From Spirochaetaceae bacterium (lineage in GTDB: Bacteria; Spirochaetota; Spirochaetia; Treponematales; Breznakiellaceae), in contig JAITAM010000108.1 in assembly GCA_031284085.1 (NCBI GenBank), positions 1 through 11,708 on the forward strand: DNA of 11,708 bases, written 5' to 3'. The notes beneath the pieces are model-generated. The model saw nothing but the letters and a program-made list of their open reading frames with translations, made no database searches and was not told the origin of the DNA. The stretch's first letter is position 1. Each line of letters begins with the position of its first letter. Below, one piece after another: positions 1-6,358 of this stretch. The position numbers and the translations under genes are program-made.

Positions 1-333
1 GGTCTGACCCTTTGGGCTTGGAGGTCTGACCCTTTGGGCTTGGAGGTCTGACCCTTTGGGCTTGGAGGTCTGACCCTTTGGGCTTGGAGGTCTGACCCTT
101 TGGGAAAGGAAGGTCTGACCCCTTCAGGAACGGAGGTCTGACCCCTTCAGGAACGGAGGTCTGACCCCTTCGGGAAAGGAAGGTCTGACCCTTCAGGAAA
201 AGGAAGGTCTGACCCTTCAGGAACGGAGGTCTGACCCCTTCAGGGAAAGGAGGTCTGACCCCTTCAGGAAACGGAGGTCTGACCCCTTCGGGGAACGGAG
301 GTCTGACCCCTTCGGGAAACGGAGGTCTCAGCC
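1..333. repeat. Tandem array of 22-24 bp GGTCTGACC units
   Basis: Fourteen head-to-tail units start at 1, 23, 45, 67, 89, 112, 135, 158, 182, 206, 228, 252, 276 and 300, with a diverged partial unit at 324. The first four are identical 22-mers (GGTCTGACC, then CTTTGGGCTTGGA). Unit 5 switches halfway to the second type, and later units read CCCTTC(A/G)GG, then a run of A or AC, then GGA, with 23-24 bp lengths. The invariant core GGTC-T-GACC is a quasi-palindrome, and with its flanks (GGA before, CC after) each unit could form a short hairpin. There is no unique spacer between units, so this is not a CRISPR. The array runs off the left edge, so its true length is unknown. The function is not recognised. 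Confidence 0.95.
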
Positions 334-414
334 ACAGGCTGTTTCAAAGGTTGTTGTATTGGGAAAGGCGTACGGCTTTTTGCCTGCAAGAAGCAGTCTA
401 GGTCTGACCCCTCA

Positions 415-514
415 GAGGCTAGGGTGTTTTGGGTCTGGAGACTAGGGTCTTCAGGCTCTGAAGGAGGCAGTGGTAAAGAGGCTTTGAGGCTAGGGTGTTC
501 TGGGTCTGGAGACT
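415..514. repeat. 29-bp direct repeat pair, 71 bp apart
   Basis: Copies at 415-443 and 486-514 begin GAGGCTAGGGTGTT and end GGGTCTGGAGACT. They differ at a single base (T against C, about the 15th position). The shared GGGTCTGGAG resembles the core of the neighbouring GGTCTGACC array, so this may be a decayed longer-period derivative of the same family. Confidence 0.8.
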
Positions 515-618
515 TAGTCTCCAGGCTCAGGAGAAAAGGACTTCTGGGTCTGGCGAAAGGGACTTCAGGCTCAGGAGACTAGGGTGTTCAGACGAGACTT
601 GGATACCAGCGCCAAAAC

Positions 619-660
619 GCGTGCTAGCCGTATTCTCAACCGAGAAGGCCGCTAGCACGC
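619..660. other. Long hairpin upstream of the xylanase promoter
   Basis: A perfect 10-bp inverted repeat (GCGTGCTAGC at 619-628, GCTAGCACGC at 651-660) encloses a second inner stem (TTCTC at 633-637 with GAGAA at 642-646, loop AACC). It lies 35 bp upstream of the -35 box of the xylanase promoter. It could be a terminator of upstream transcription, although no T-tract follows, or a regulator-binding or structured repeat element. The sequence does not decide between these. Confidence 0.6.
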
Positions 661-695
661 CGGCGGGGAAAGAGGCTGGCCTGCCGTGTTTGTGC

Positions 696-724
696 TTGAT
701 ATACATCTTATTAGAAGCTATACT
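696..724 (+). promoter_or_regulatory. Sigma70-type promoter of the xylanase gene
   Basis: The -35 box TTGATA (696-701) and -10 box TATACT (719-724) each match consensus at five of six positions and are separated by the ideal 17 nt. Transcription would start near 731, giving a leader of about 28 nt before ATG 759. That supports ATG 759 as the real start, because the earlier ATG at 741 would have only about 10 nt of leader and no Shine-Dalgarno sequence. Confidence 0.7.
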
Positions 725-742
725 ATAAAAATCTTGTGTTAT

Positions 743-747
743 GGAGG
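743..747 (+). promoter_or_regulatory. Ribosome binding site deciding the xylanase start
   Basis: GGAGG lies 11 nt before ATG 759 and overlaps the in-frame upstream ATG at 741. An overlapping site cannot serve ATG 741, so translation most likely begins at 759, giving 768 residues rather than 774. Confidence 0.65.
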
Positions 748-758
748 TTTATATAACC

Positions 759-3065
759 ATGTACGTATTTAGAAAAAAACAAATACGCTTTTCAATGAGG
801 TTAGTCGGTATTGTAGCAGCTCTCTTGTTAGCCGCCGGCTGCCGGACGGATGACGGCGCTGTTCCTGTAGAAAAAGCACCTATTGAAACTAGCGTTGTTC
901 CCGCAGAAGAGGCGCCTGTTAGCAGCGGCGTTCCCGTAGAAGAGGTACCCGAGAGCAGCGGCGCCGCGCTTGTAGAAGAAAAAGGTGCTGAAGATGCTGC
1001 AGCGGAAGGCAAGCGTCTCGTACTCGAAATCGACTTTGAGACTGAAACAACCCTGTTTGAGCCTCGCGGCGGCGTGGAGCTGCTTACCGTAACCGATGAG
1101 CTGTCTTACACCGGCTCATTCAGCTTGCGTGTCGAAAACCGCAGCAAAGCATGGCACGGCCCTTCGATAAACGCAGCGCCCTACCTTAGTTCAGGCAGGG
1201 AATACGAGATAAGCTGTTGGGTGCGCCTTATCAGTCCTGAACGCACGGAATTACAGCTCTCTACTCAAATAGGGCAAGGAGACGGCGCCTCCTATCATTC
1301 GGTGGCAAAAAAGGCAATCGCAGTGCAAGACGGCTGGGTACAGTATACGGGAACTTACCGCTATACCAACCTCTCAAGCGGCTACATCACGCTGTATATC
1401 GAAAGCCCAAGCGATGCAACGGCTTCTTTTTATATAGACGACCTGCGCCTTACAGAGCTTGCAGCTCCTTTGATAAGTCTTGAAGACTTGCCTCCCCTCA
1501 AATCCCGCTACGAGCCGTCCTTCCTGATAGGTAATATCGCCTCCAACGCTGACCTAGAGGGCGTTCGTTTCGACTTATTATCCCGCCATTTCAACGTTAT
1601 AACGGCGGAAAACGGCATGAAGCCCTCTTCTCTGCAGGCTCTCAAGGGAGAATTTACCTTTGCCGATGCCGATGAGCTGGTGAACGGTTTTTTAGCACGA
1701 GGAATACAGGTTCATGGACACACCTTAGCTTGGCACCAGCAGTCTCCCGAATGGATGAATTACGAGGGTATAAGCCGCGCGGAGGCTCTTGAAAACCTTG
1801 TAACCCATGCCAAGACTGTGGCCGCGCATTTTAAGGGACGAGTCATATCATGGGACGTGCTTAACGAGGCCATAAATGATAATCCGCAGAACCCTGATGA
1901 TTGGCGCGGCGCTTTGCGCCAAACCCCTTGGTACAAGGCGGTTGGTGATGAGTATATTTCCATCCTTTTTCAGGCGGTGCGGGAAGCTGATCCTGATGCA
2001 AAGCTCTACTACAACGATTATAACTTGGACAACCAGAACAAAGCCCAAGCGGTTTATGCAATGGTCAAGGAGCTGAACGAGCAATATCCTGATGTAGGAG
2101 GGCGACCTCTTATTGACGGTATCGGTATGCAGGGGCATTATCGGGTAAACACAAACCCGAAAACAGTGGCTCTTTCCCTTGAGCGCTTTGCTTCACTCGG
2201 GGTCGAGGTAAGCATTACCGAGCTTGATATTCAGGCGGGTGCGGACTCGGCGCTTTCAGCGTCAGAGTCTTTGCAGCAGGCCGCTCTCTATGGCTCTCTC
2301 TTTACCTTGTTTAAGGACTATGCACAATCCATAGCGCGGGTAACCTTCTGGGGACTCGATGATGCAAGCAGCTGGCGCGCTTCGGCAAACCCAACTCTCT
2401 TTGATAAGAACTTACAGGCAAAGCCCGCGTTCTATGCGGTCTCTGATCCGGAAACTTTCATCGCGCAGAACCCGCAGCTTAGTCCAAAAGAGACGCTGCG
2501 TTCCGCCGCCCTTTTTGGAAGTCCTGAACTGGATGGTGCAGCCGATCCGATCTGGGAGAATGCGCCGGTTCTACCGATCAGCCAATACCTTATGGCGTGG
2601 CAAGGCGCTTCGGGAACTGCCCGCGTCCTTTGGGACGACGCAAATCTGTATGTCCTCGTCAACGTTACCGATACGGTTCTGAACAAGGCAAGTCCCAACA
2701 CCTACGAGCAGGACTCGGTGGAAGTATTTTTGGACGAAGGTAATGATAAAACCGTTTCGTTTCAAGAAGACGACGGCCAGTACCGAGTTAATTTTACTAA
2801 CGAGAGCAGTTTTAACCCTCAATCCGCAGGAAGCGGATTCGTTTCAGCAGTGAAGAGTTCCGGGACCTCTTATACTGTGGAAATAAAAATCCCGTTTAAG
2901 CACCGCAGTCCGGAGAACGGCGCAGAGATCGGCTTTGATCTCCAGATCAACGACGCATCGGAGCAAGGCATACGCCAAAGCGTGGCGGTTTGGAATGATC
3001 TCAGCGGGAACTCTTTTCAGGATACTTCAGGCTACGGAATTCTTGAATTGACCGGAAAGCCCTAA
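759..3065 (+). CDS. Lipoprotein GH10 endo-1,4-beta-xylanase with two carbohydrate-binding modules
   Basis: Predicted to hydrolyse internal beta-1,4 bonds of xylan outside the cell. Numbering is from ATG 759 (768 residues). Residues 1-28 form a lipoprotein signal: basic start, hydrophobic LVGIVAALLL, lipobox LAAG-Cys28. A Pro/Glu/Ser-rich linker of repeated VP(V/A)EE-type units spans about 35-74. Residues 86-234 resemble a CBM22/CBM4_9 module, ending in the typical YIDDLRL. The GH10 barrel spans about 251-566, with TAENGMKP, HGHTLAWH, the acid/base Glu370 in WDVLNEA, the nucleophile Glu488 in ITELD, and WGLDDASSW. Residues 580-766 resemble a C-terminal CBM9 module. This architecture is like that of Thermotoga-type multidomain xylanases. 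All key catalytic motifs are present, so it should be active. Lipidation implies membrane or surface anchoring. The gene stands alone, with its own promoter and a hairpin after the stop. ATG 741 is a possible but weaker start. Confidence 0.95.
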   Translation: MYVFRKKQIRFSMRLVGIVAALLLAAGCRTDDGAVPVEKAPIETSVVPAEEAPVSSGVPVEEVPESSGAALVEEKGAEDAAAEGKRLVLEIDFETETTLFEPRGGVELLTVTDELSYTGSFSLRVENRSKAWHGPSINAAPYLSSGREYEISCWVRLISPERTELQLSTQIGQGDGASYHSVAKKAIAVQDGWVQYTGTYRYTNLSSGYITLYIESPSDATASFYIDDLRLTELAAPLISLEDLPPLKSRYEPSFLIGNIASNADLEGVRFDLLSRHFNVITAENGMKPSSLQALKGEFTFADADELVNGFLARGIQVHGHTLAWHQQSPEWMNYEGISRAEALENLVTHAKTVAAHFKGRVISWDVLNEAINDNPQNPDDWRGALRQTPWYKAVGDEYISILFQAVREADPDAKLYYNDYNLDNQNKAQAVYAMVKELNEQYPDVGGRPLIDGIGMQGHYRVNTNPKTVALSLERFASLGVEVSITELDIQAGADSALSASESLQQAALYGSLFTLFKDYAQSIARVTFWGLDDASSWRASANPTLFDKNLQAKPAFYAVSDPETFIAQNPQLSPKETLRSAALFGSPELDGAADPIWENAPVLPISQYLMAWQGASGTARVLWDDANLYVLVNVTDTVLNKASPNTYEQDSVEVFLDEGNDKTVSFQEDDGQYRVNFTNESSFNPQSAGSGFVSAVKSSGTSYTVEIKIPFKHRSPENGAEIGFDLQINDASEQGIRQSVAVWNDLSGNSFQDTSGYGILELTGKP

Positions 3066-3075
3066 TCATTAAATA

Positions 3076-3096
3076 TGCGGGGGCCAAACCCCCGCA
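3076..3096. terminator. GC-rich hairpin after the xylanase gene
   Basis: TGCGGGGG (3076-3083) pairs perfectly with CCCCCGCA (3089-3096) around a 5-nt loop, 10 nt after the xylanase stop. No T-tract follows on the plus strand, so it is not a classical intrinsic terminator. It may still stop polymerase or protect the 3' end of the mRNA. Confidence 0.55.
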
Positions 3097-3136
3097 AATC
3101 GGGCTTAATAGCACACCACTTTAACTTTTTAGGAAT

Positions 3137-3976
3137 ATGAATATACATACATTGAACTTTTCAGGTCCGGCTTTGGTAATGGCAATAATCAACTGTAACG
3201 ACGACTCGTTTTATGCGCCGAGCCGTGCAAAAGGCGAGGCAGCCGTTGAAAAAGCGCTGCAAGCCGTGAAAGACGGTGCGGATATTATTGACTTCGGCGC
3301 CGAGTCGACGCGTCCGGGCGCTGAATATTTAAGCCTTGAGGAGGAACAAGAGCGTCTCATTCCGGTTATCAGCGGTTTTAGGCGGCGTTGTTCTACTGCG
3401 GTATCGGTTGATACCCGCAAAGCCTCTCTTGCTCGTATGGCATTGGAGCAGGGAGCGGACATTATCAACGACATATCTTCAATGGAGGATGATCCTGCTA
3501 TGGCGGAGGTCTGCGCTCAAAGCGGCGCTTACATTGTTCTTATGCACAAACAGGGTGTTCCTCGCACCATGCAGCAAGCGCCCTCTTACAAAGACATTAA
3601 AAGCGATGTGGTGAAGTACCTGCAAGATGCGGCATCCGCCGCCGTCAGAGCCGGTATAGCCGCTGAAAGGATCATTATTGATCCGGGCATTGGCTTTGGT
3701 AAGACGGCAGCAGACAACCTTAGCTTGCTCGGCGCTATGGCGGAATTGTCAAGCATAGGGTATCCGGTTCTTATGGGGCTTTCACGTAAATCCTTTATTG
3801 GTGAAATTACCGGTCGTCCGGTTGAACAAAGGCTCGCCGGTACGGTAAGCGCCGGCACGGCCGTTCTCTTGGCCGGTGCAAAAATTATCCGTGTGCATGA
3901 TGTGTCTGCCGCTGTTGACACGGTACGGATAGTTCATGCCTTCCGCACAGGCCAGCCTGCTCTAAACACTTTTTGA
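3137..3976 (+). CDS. folP: Dihydropteroate synthase
   Basis: Condenses p-aminobenzoate with the hydroxymethyl-dihydropterin pyrophosphate to make dihydropteroate in folate synthesis (cytoplasmic; the sulfonamide target). The 279 residues match family length. Visible conserved parts in order: N19 with DSF (23-25), DFGAESTRPGA (52-62), SVDTRK with D93, IINDISS with N111, LMHKQG (135-140), IDPGIGFGKT with D182, GLSRKSFIG with K218, and RVHD with R252 and H254. These correspond to the pterin, pyrophosphate and pABA-binding residues of the family. The first loop reads NCNDDSF instead of the common NVTPDSF, a divergent form of the sulfonamide-relevant loop. AGGA sits just 2 nt before ATG 3137; the spacing is short, but the first beta strand needs this start. 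No other folate gene adjoins it, and the stop codon lies within a repeat element. Confidence 0.95.
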   Translation: MNIHTLNFSGPALVMAIINCNDDSFYAPSRAKGEAAVEKALQAVKDGADIIDFGAESTRPGAEYLSLEEEQERLIPVISGFRRRCSTAVSVDTRKASLARMALEQGADIINDISSMEDDPAMAEVCAQSGAYIVLMHKQGVPRTMQQAPSYKDIKSDVVKYLQDAASAAVRAGIAAERIIIDPGIGFGKTAADNLSLLGAMAELSSIGYPVLMGLSRKSFIGEITGRPVEQRLAGTVSAGTAVLLAGAKIIRVHDVSAAVDTVRIVHAFRTGQPALNTF

Positions 3977-4016
3977 CCTGTTTTTGGGCTTGAGGTCTGA
4001 CCTGTTTTTAGACCTG
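3974..4016. repeat. Degenerate GGTCTGACC repeat overlapping the folP stop
   Basis: TGACCTGTTTTT occurs at 3974-3985 and again at 3998-4009, exactly 24 bp apart. The segment between contains GGGCTTGAGGTC, and the full core GGTCTGACC spans 3994-4002. Period and core match the array at 1-333, so this is a two-unit outlier of the same family. The TGA of the first unit is the folP stop codon. Confidence 0.75.
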
Positions 4017-4207
4017 TGGTTGAGAATAGGCCGAACTTCAAAAAAAGTGAAAAAAAGTAAAAAAAAGAATGATTCATTAAAGCAAAATGCCATATTAACT
4101 CCATTATATATGTACTATGCTATCTGATGCTATCTGATGTTTTTGCCCGCGCCAGCTTTGCTTCAAGCAAAGCATAAACTGCAAAGCAGGCTAGATGCGC
4201 AAGAAGC
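4017..4207. other. AT-rich intergenic region before the TPR gene
   Basis: No gene is visible. It holds A-rich runs around 4040-4070, a 10-bp direct duplication (TATCTGATG twice at 4121-4139), and a perfect 8-bp hairpin GCTTTGCT/AGCAAAGC with a TCA loop at 4155-4173. The hairpin has no T-tract. It could mark the end of the folP transcript or structure upstream of the TPR promoter. Confidence 0.5.
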
Positions 4208-4236
4208 TAGATATCTGAAGGCATACAAGCTATAAT
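4208..4236 (+). promoter_or_regulatory. Probable promoter of the TPR gene
   Basis: A perfect -10 box TATAAT (4231-4236) is preceded at 17 nt by TAGATA (4208-4213), a four-of-six match to the -35 consensus. Transcription would start near 4243. GGAG at 4251-4254 then lies 7 nt before GTG 4262. The ATG at 4257 is in another frame and closes at once, so GTG is the start. Confidence 0.55.
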
Positions 4237-4261
4237 ACAACACTTATAAAGGAGATATGTT

Positions 4262-6358
4262 GTGAACACTAATTTTCTTACCATTGTTAAACAAATCATC
4301 GCCGACTACGGCGAAGGAACACTAGCCGACTCAAAGCGGCTGGCAGTCTTCTTTTCTGACTTTGCTAAGGACGAACCGGAGCCGCTGCGAACCACATTTG
4401 GGCGCTGTATCGAAGCAGGCGCGTATAACGCACTCAAGGCCGTGCAGGATGCCGTCGAGCGTGTGTCGTGCAAAGCCAAAATCGCACAAAAAGTACATGA
4501 CGAGCATGGACTGGACACGGCGCTTTGTAATGAGGCGGTGGATATACTGGAGGCGGCGCTCTATAGAGCGGCAGGCGCGGTAGATTGTTTTGAACACGGC
4601 GAGACATATTTTGGCAATAAAGAGTATGACAAAGCCATAGCGGAATTCGATAAGGCACTTGCTCTTGATCCGAACTATGCCGAGGCCTATGGCGGACGCG
4701 GCTATGCGTTCGATGAAAAAGGCGAGTATGACCGTGCGATAGCGGATTACACCCAAGCGATAAAGTTTGCTCCAAACGACGCCGATGCGTTCTGCGGACG
4801 CGGCTATGTGTATTACAAAAAAGACAAGTATGACCGTGCAATAGCGGATTTCTGTAAGGCAATTGCTCTTGATCCGAGCTACGCCGATGCGTTCTGCGGA
4901 CGCGGTTATGTGTATAACAAAAAGGGTGATTACGACTGTGCGATAGCGGATTTCACCGAAACAATCAAGCTTGATCCCAACAATGCCTTTGGCTATAACA
5001 ATCGCGGCAATGCGTATTACCAAAAAGGTGATTATGACTGTGCGATAGCGGAATTTGATAAGGCGCTCACTCTTGATCCAAACTATGCCAAAGTGTATCT
5101 CGGACGTGCTAACGCGTATAATAACAAAGGCAATTATGATCGTGCGATAGCGGATTTCACTCAAGCGATCGATCTTGATCCAAGCGATGCCGATGCGTTC
5201 TGCGGACGCGGCTCTGTGTATTACCAAAAAAGTGATTACGACCATGCGATAGCGGATTTCACCAAAACAACCAAGCTTGATCCAACCTATGCCTCTGCAT
5301 ATAACAACCGCGGGCTTGCCTATGACGGAAAAGGTGAGCATGACCGTGCGATAGAAGATTTCACTCAAGCGATTGCTCTTGATCCATGTGATGCGGCTAT
5401 GTATTACAACCGCGGCTTTGCGTATAACAAAAAAAGTGAGTATGACTGCGCGATAGCGGATTTCGATAAGGTACTCGCTCTTGATCCGAGCTTTGCCAAG
5501 GCTTATAGCGGACGCAGCTATGCCTCCAATCATAAAGGTAATTATGACCGTGCCATAGCGGATTACACAGAAGCGCTCACTCTTGATCCGGGCGATGCCG
5601 CTGTGTATACAGGACGCGGGATGGCGTATCAAAAAAAAGGTGATTATGACCGTGCAATAGCGGAATTCGGTAAGGCGCTCAAACTTAATCCAAACGATGC
5701 CGCTGCGTATAGCGACCGCGGACTTGCGTATCAAAAAAAAGGTGATTATGACCATGCCATAGCGGATTACAATAAAGCAGTCGCTCTTAAACCGGACAAT
5801 GCCGTTGTGTATACAGGACGCGGGGCTGTCTATTACTTTAAAGGTAATTATGACCGTGCGATAGCGGATTACAATAAATCGCTCGCTCTTAAACCGGACA
5901 ATGCCGTTGTGTATACAGGACGCGGGGCTGCCTATTACCTTAAAGGCAAGTATGATCGTGCGATAGCGGATTATACCCAAGCGCTCGCTCTTGACCCGGG
6001 CGATGCCACTGTGTATACAGGGCGCGGGATGGCGTATTGCGGAAGAGGCAAGTATGACCGTGCAATAGAGGATTTCACCCAAGCGCTCACTCTTGATCCG
6101 AACAATGCCTTTGCGTATTACAGCCGTGGTTTTATATATAACAAGAAAGGTGAGCCTGACCGTGCGATAGAAGATTTTACCCAAGCGCTCTCTCTTGATC
6201 CCAACTGTTCCCTCGCCTACGGCGGACGCTGCAATGCCTATGAGCTTAAAGGCAATTATACTCGTGCAAGAGCGGATTTGAATGATGTGCTCAGGCTTGA
6301 TCCAAGTTTTTTTTCTATTAATAAAGGACGCGGCAATGCGTACCACAAAAAAGGGTAA
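4262..6358 (+). CDS. Giant TPR-repeat protein, 5' part (frame broken at the 3' end)
   Basis: 698 residues from GTG 4262 (Shine-Dalgarno GGAG at 4251). No signal peptide or membrane segment is seen, so it is probably cytoplasmic. Residues 1-107 are a non-repeat, helix-rich domain (start NTNFLTIVKQIIADYG, then DFAKDE and FGRCIEAG) that I do not recognise with certainty. From about residue 108 there are 17 consecutive 34-residue TPRs, consensus KKGDYDRAIADFTQAIxLDPNDAxAYxGRGYxY. TPR solenoids bind other proteins, but nothing shows the partner here. The frame closes at TAA 6356 directly after HKKG, in mid-repeat, while the next frame continues the same repeat with NYD. This is therefore the front of one 4262-7772 gene interrupted by one extra base, not a natural C-terminus. 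If the break is real, the product lacks the last 14 repeats. Confidence 0.85.
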   Translation: MNTNFLTIVKQIIADYGEGTLADSKRLAVFFSDFAKDEPEPLRTTFGRCIEAGAYNALKAVQDAVERVSCKAKIAQKVHDEHGLDTALCNEAVDILEAALYRAAGAVDCFEHGETYFGNKEYDKAIAEFDKALALDPNYAEAYGGRGYAFDEKGEYDRAIADYTQAIKFAPNDADAFCGRGYVYYKKDKYDRAIADFCKAIALDPSYADAFCGRGYVYNKKGDYDCAIADFTETIKLDPNNAFGYNNRGNAYYQKGDYDCAIAEFDKALTLDPNYAKVYLGRANAYNNKGNYDRAIADFTQAIDLDPSDADAFCGRGSVYYQKSDYDHAIADFTKTTKLDPTYASAYNNRGLAYDGKGEHDRAIEDFTQAIALDPCDAAMYYNRGFAYNKKSEYDCAIADFDKVLALDPSFAKAYSGRSYASNHKGNYDRAIADYTEALTLDPGDAAVYTGRGMAYQKKGDYDRAIAEFGKALKLNPNDAAAYSDRGLAYQKKGDYDHAIADYNKAVALKPDNAVVYTGRGAVYYFKGNYDRAIADYNKSLALKPDNAVVYTGRGAAYYLKGKYDRAIADYTQALALDPGDATVYTGRGMAYCGRGKYDRAIEDFTQALTLDPNNAFAYYSRGFIYNKKGEPDRAIEDFTQALSLDPNCSLAYGGRCNAYELKGNYTRARADLNDVLRLDPSFFSINKGRGNAYHKKG

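Larger units (their letters stand above)
334..695. other. Gene-free stretch with degenerate repeats
   Basis: This stretch between the left array and the xylanase promoter holds one isolated GGTCTGACCCC copy at 401-411, a 29-bp direct repeat (415-443 and 486-514), related shorter pieces such as CAGGCTCAGGAG and ACTAGGGTGTTC up to about 595, and a hairpin at 619-660. A possible 77-codon frame at 495-728 starts inside the repeats. It has no ribosome binding site and no recognisable protein features, and it overlaps the promoter, so I do not call it a gene. Confidence 0.7.

Noticed and set aside
1..333. CRISPR array
   Set aside because: Units follow directly on each other with no unique spacers, and there are no cas genes.
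495..728. 77-codon plus-strand frame
   Set aside because: It begins in degenerate repeats, has no ribosome binding site, and runs over the xylanase promoter.
4018..4028. GGTTGAGAATA, which also occurs on the minus strand at 631-641 in the hairpin
   Set aside because: An 11-base match between two places in an 11.7-kb window is expected many times by chance on both strands, and the flanks do not extend it convincingly.
4331..6346. A 671-codon open frame on the minus strand opposite the TPR gene, and a 259-codon one at 6411-7190
   Set aside because: The repeated codons of the TPR units happen to contain no stop in this antisense phase, so the openness is copied in every unit. The translation is a low-complexity string of the same 34-residue pattern, with no start signals.
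6347..6355. Programmed -1 frameshift signal of the A AAA AAG type
   Set aside because: The A-run is in a different phase, and the downstream TPR frame is +1, not -1, so a classical -1 signal cannot join the two parts.
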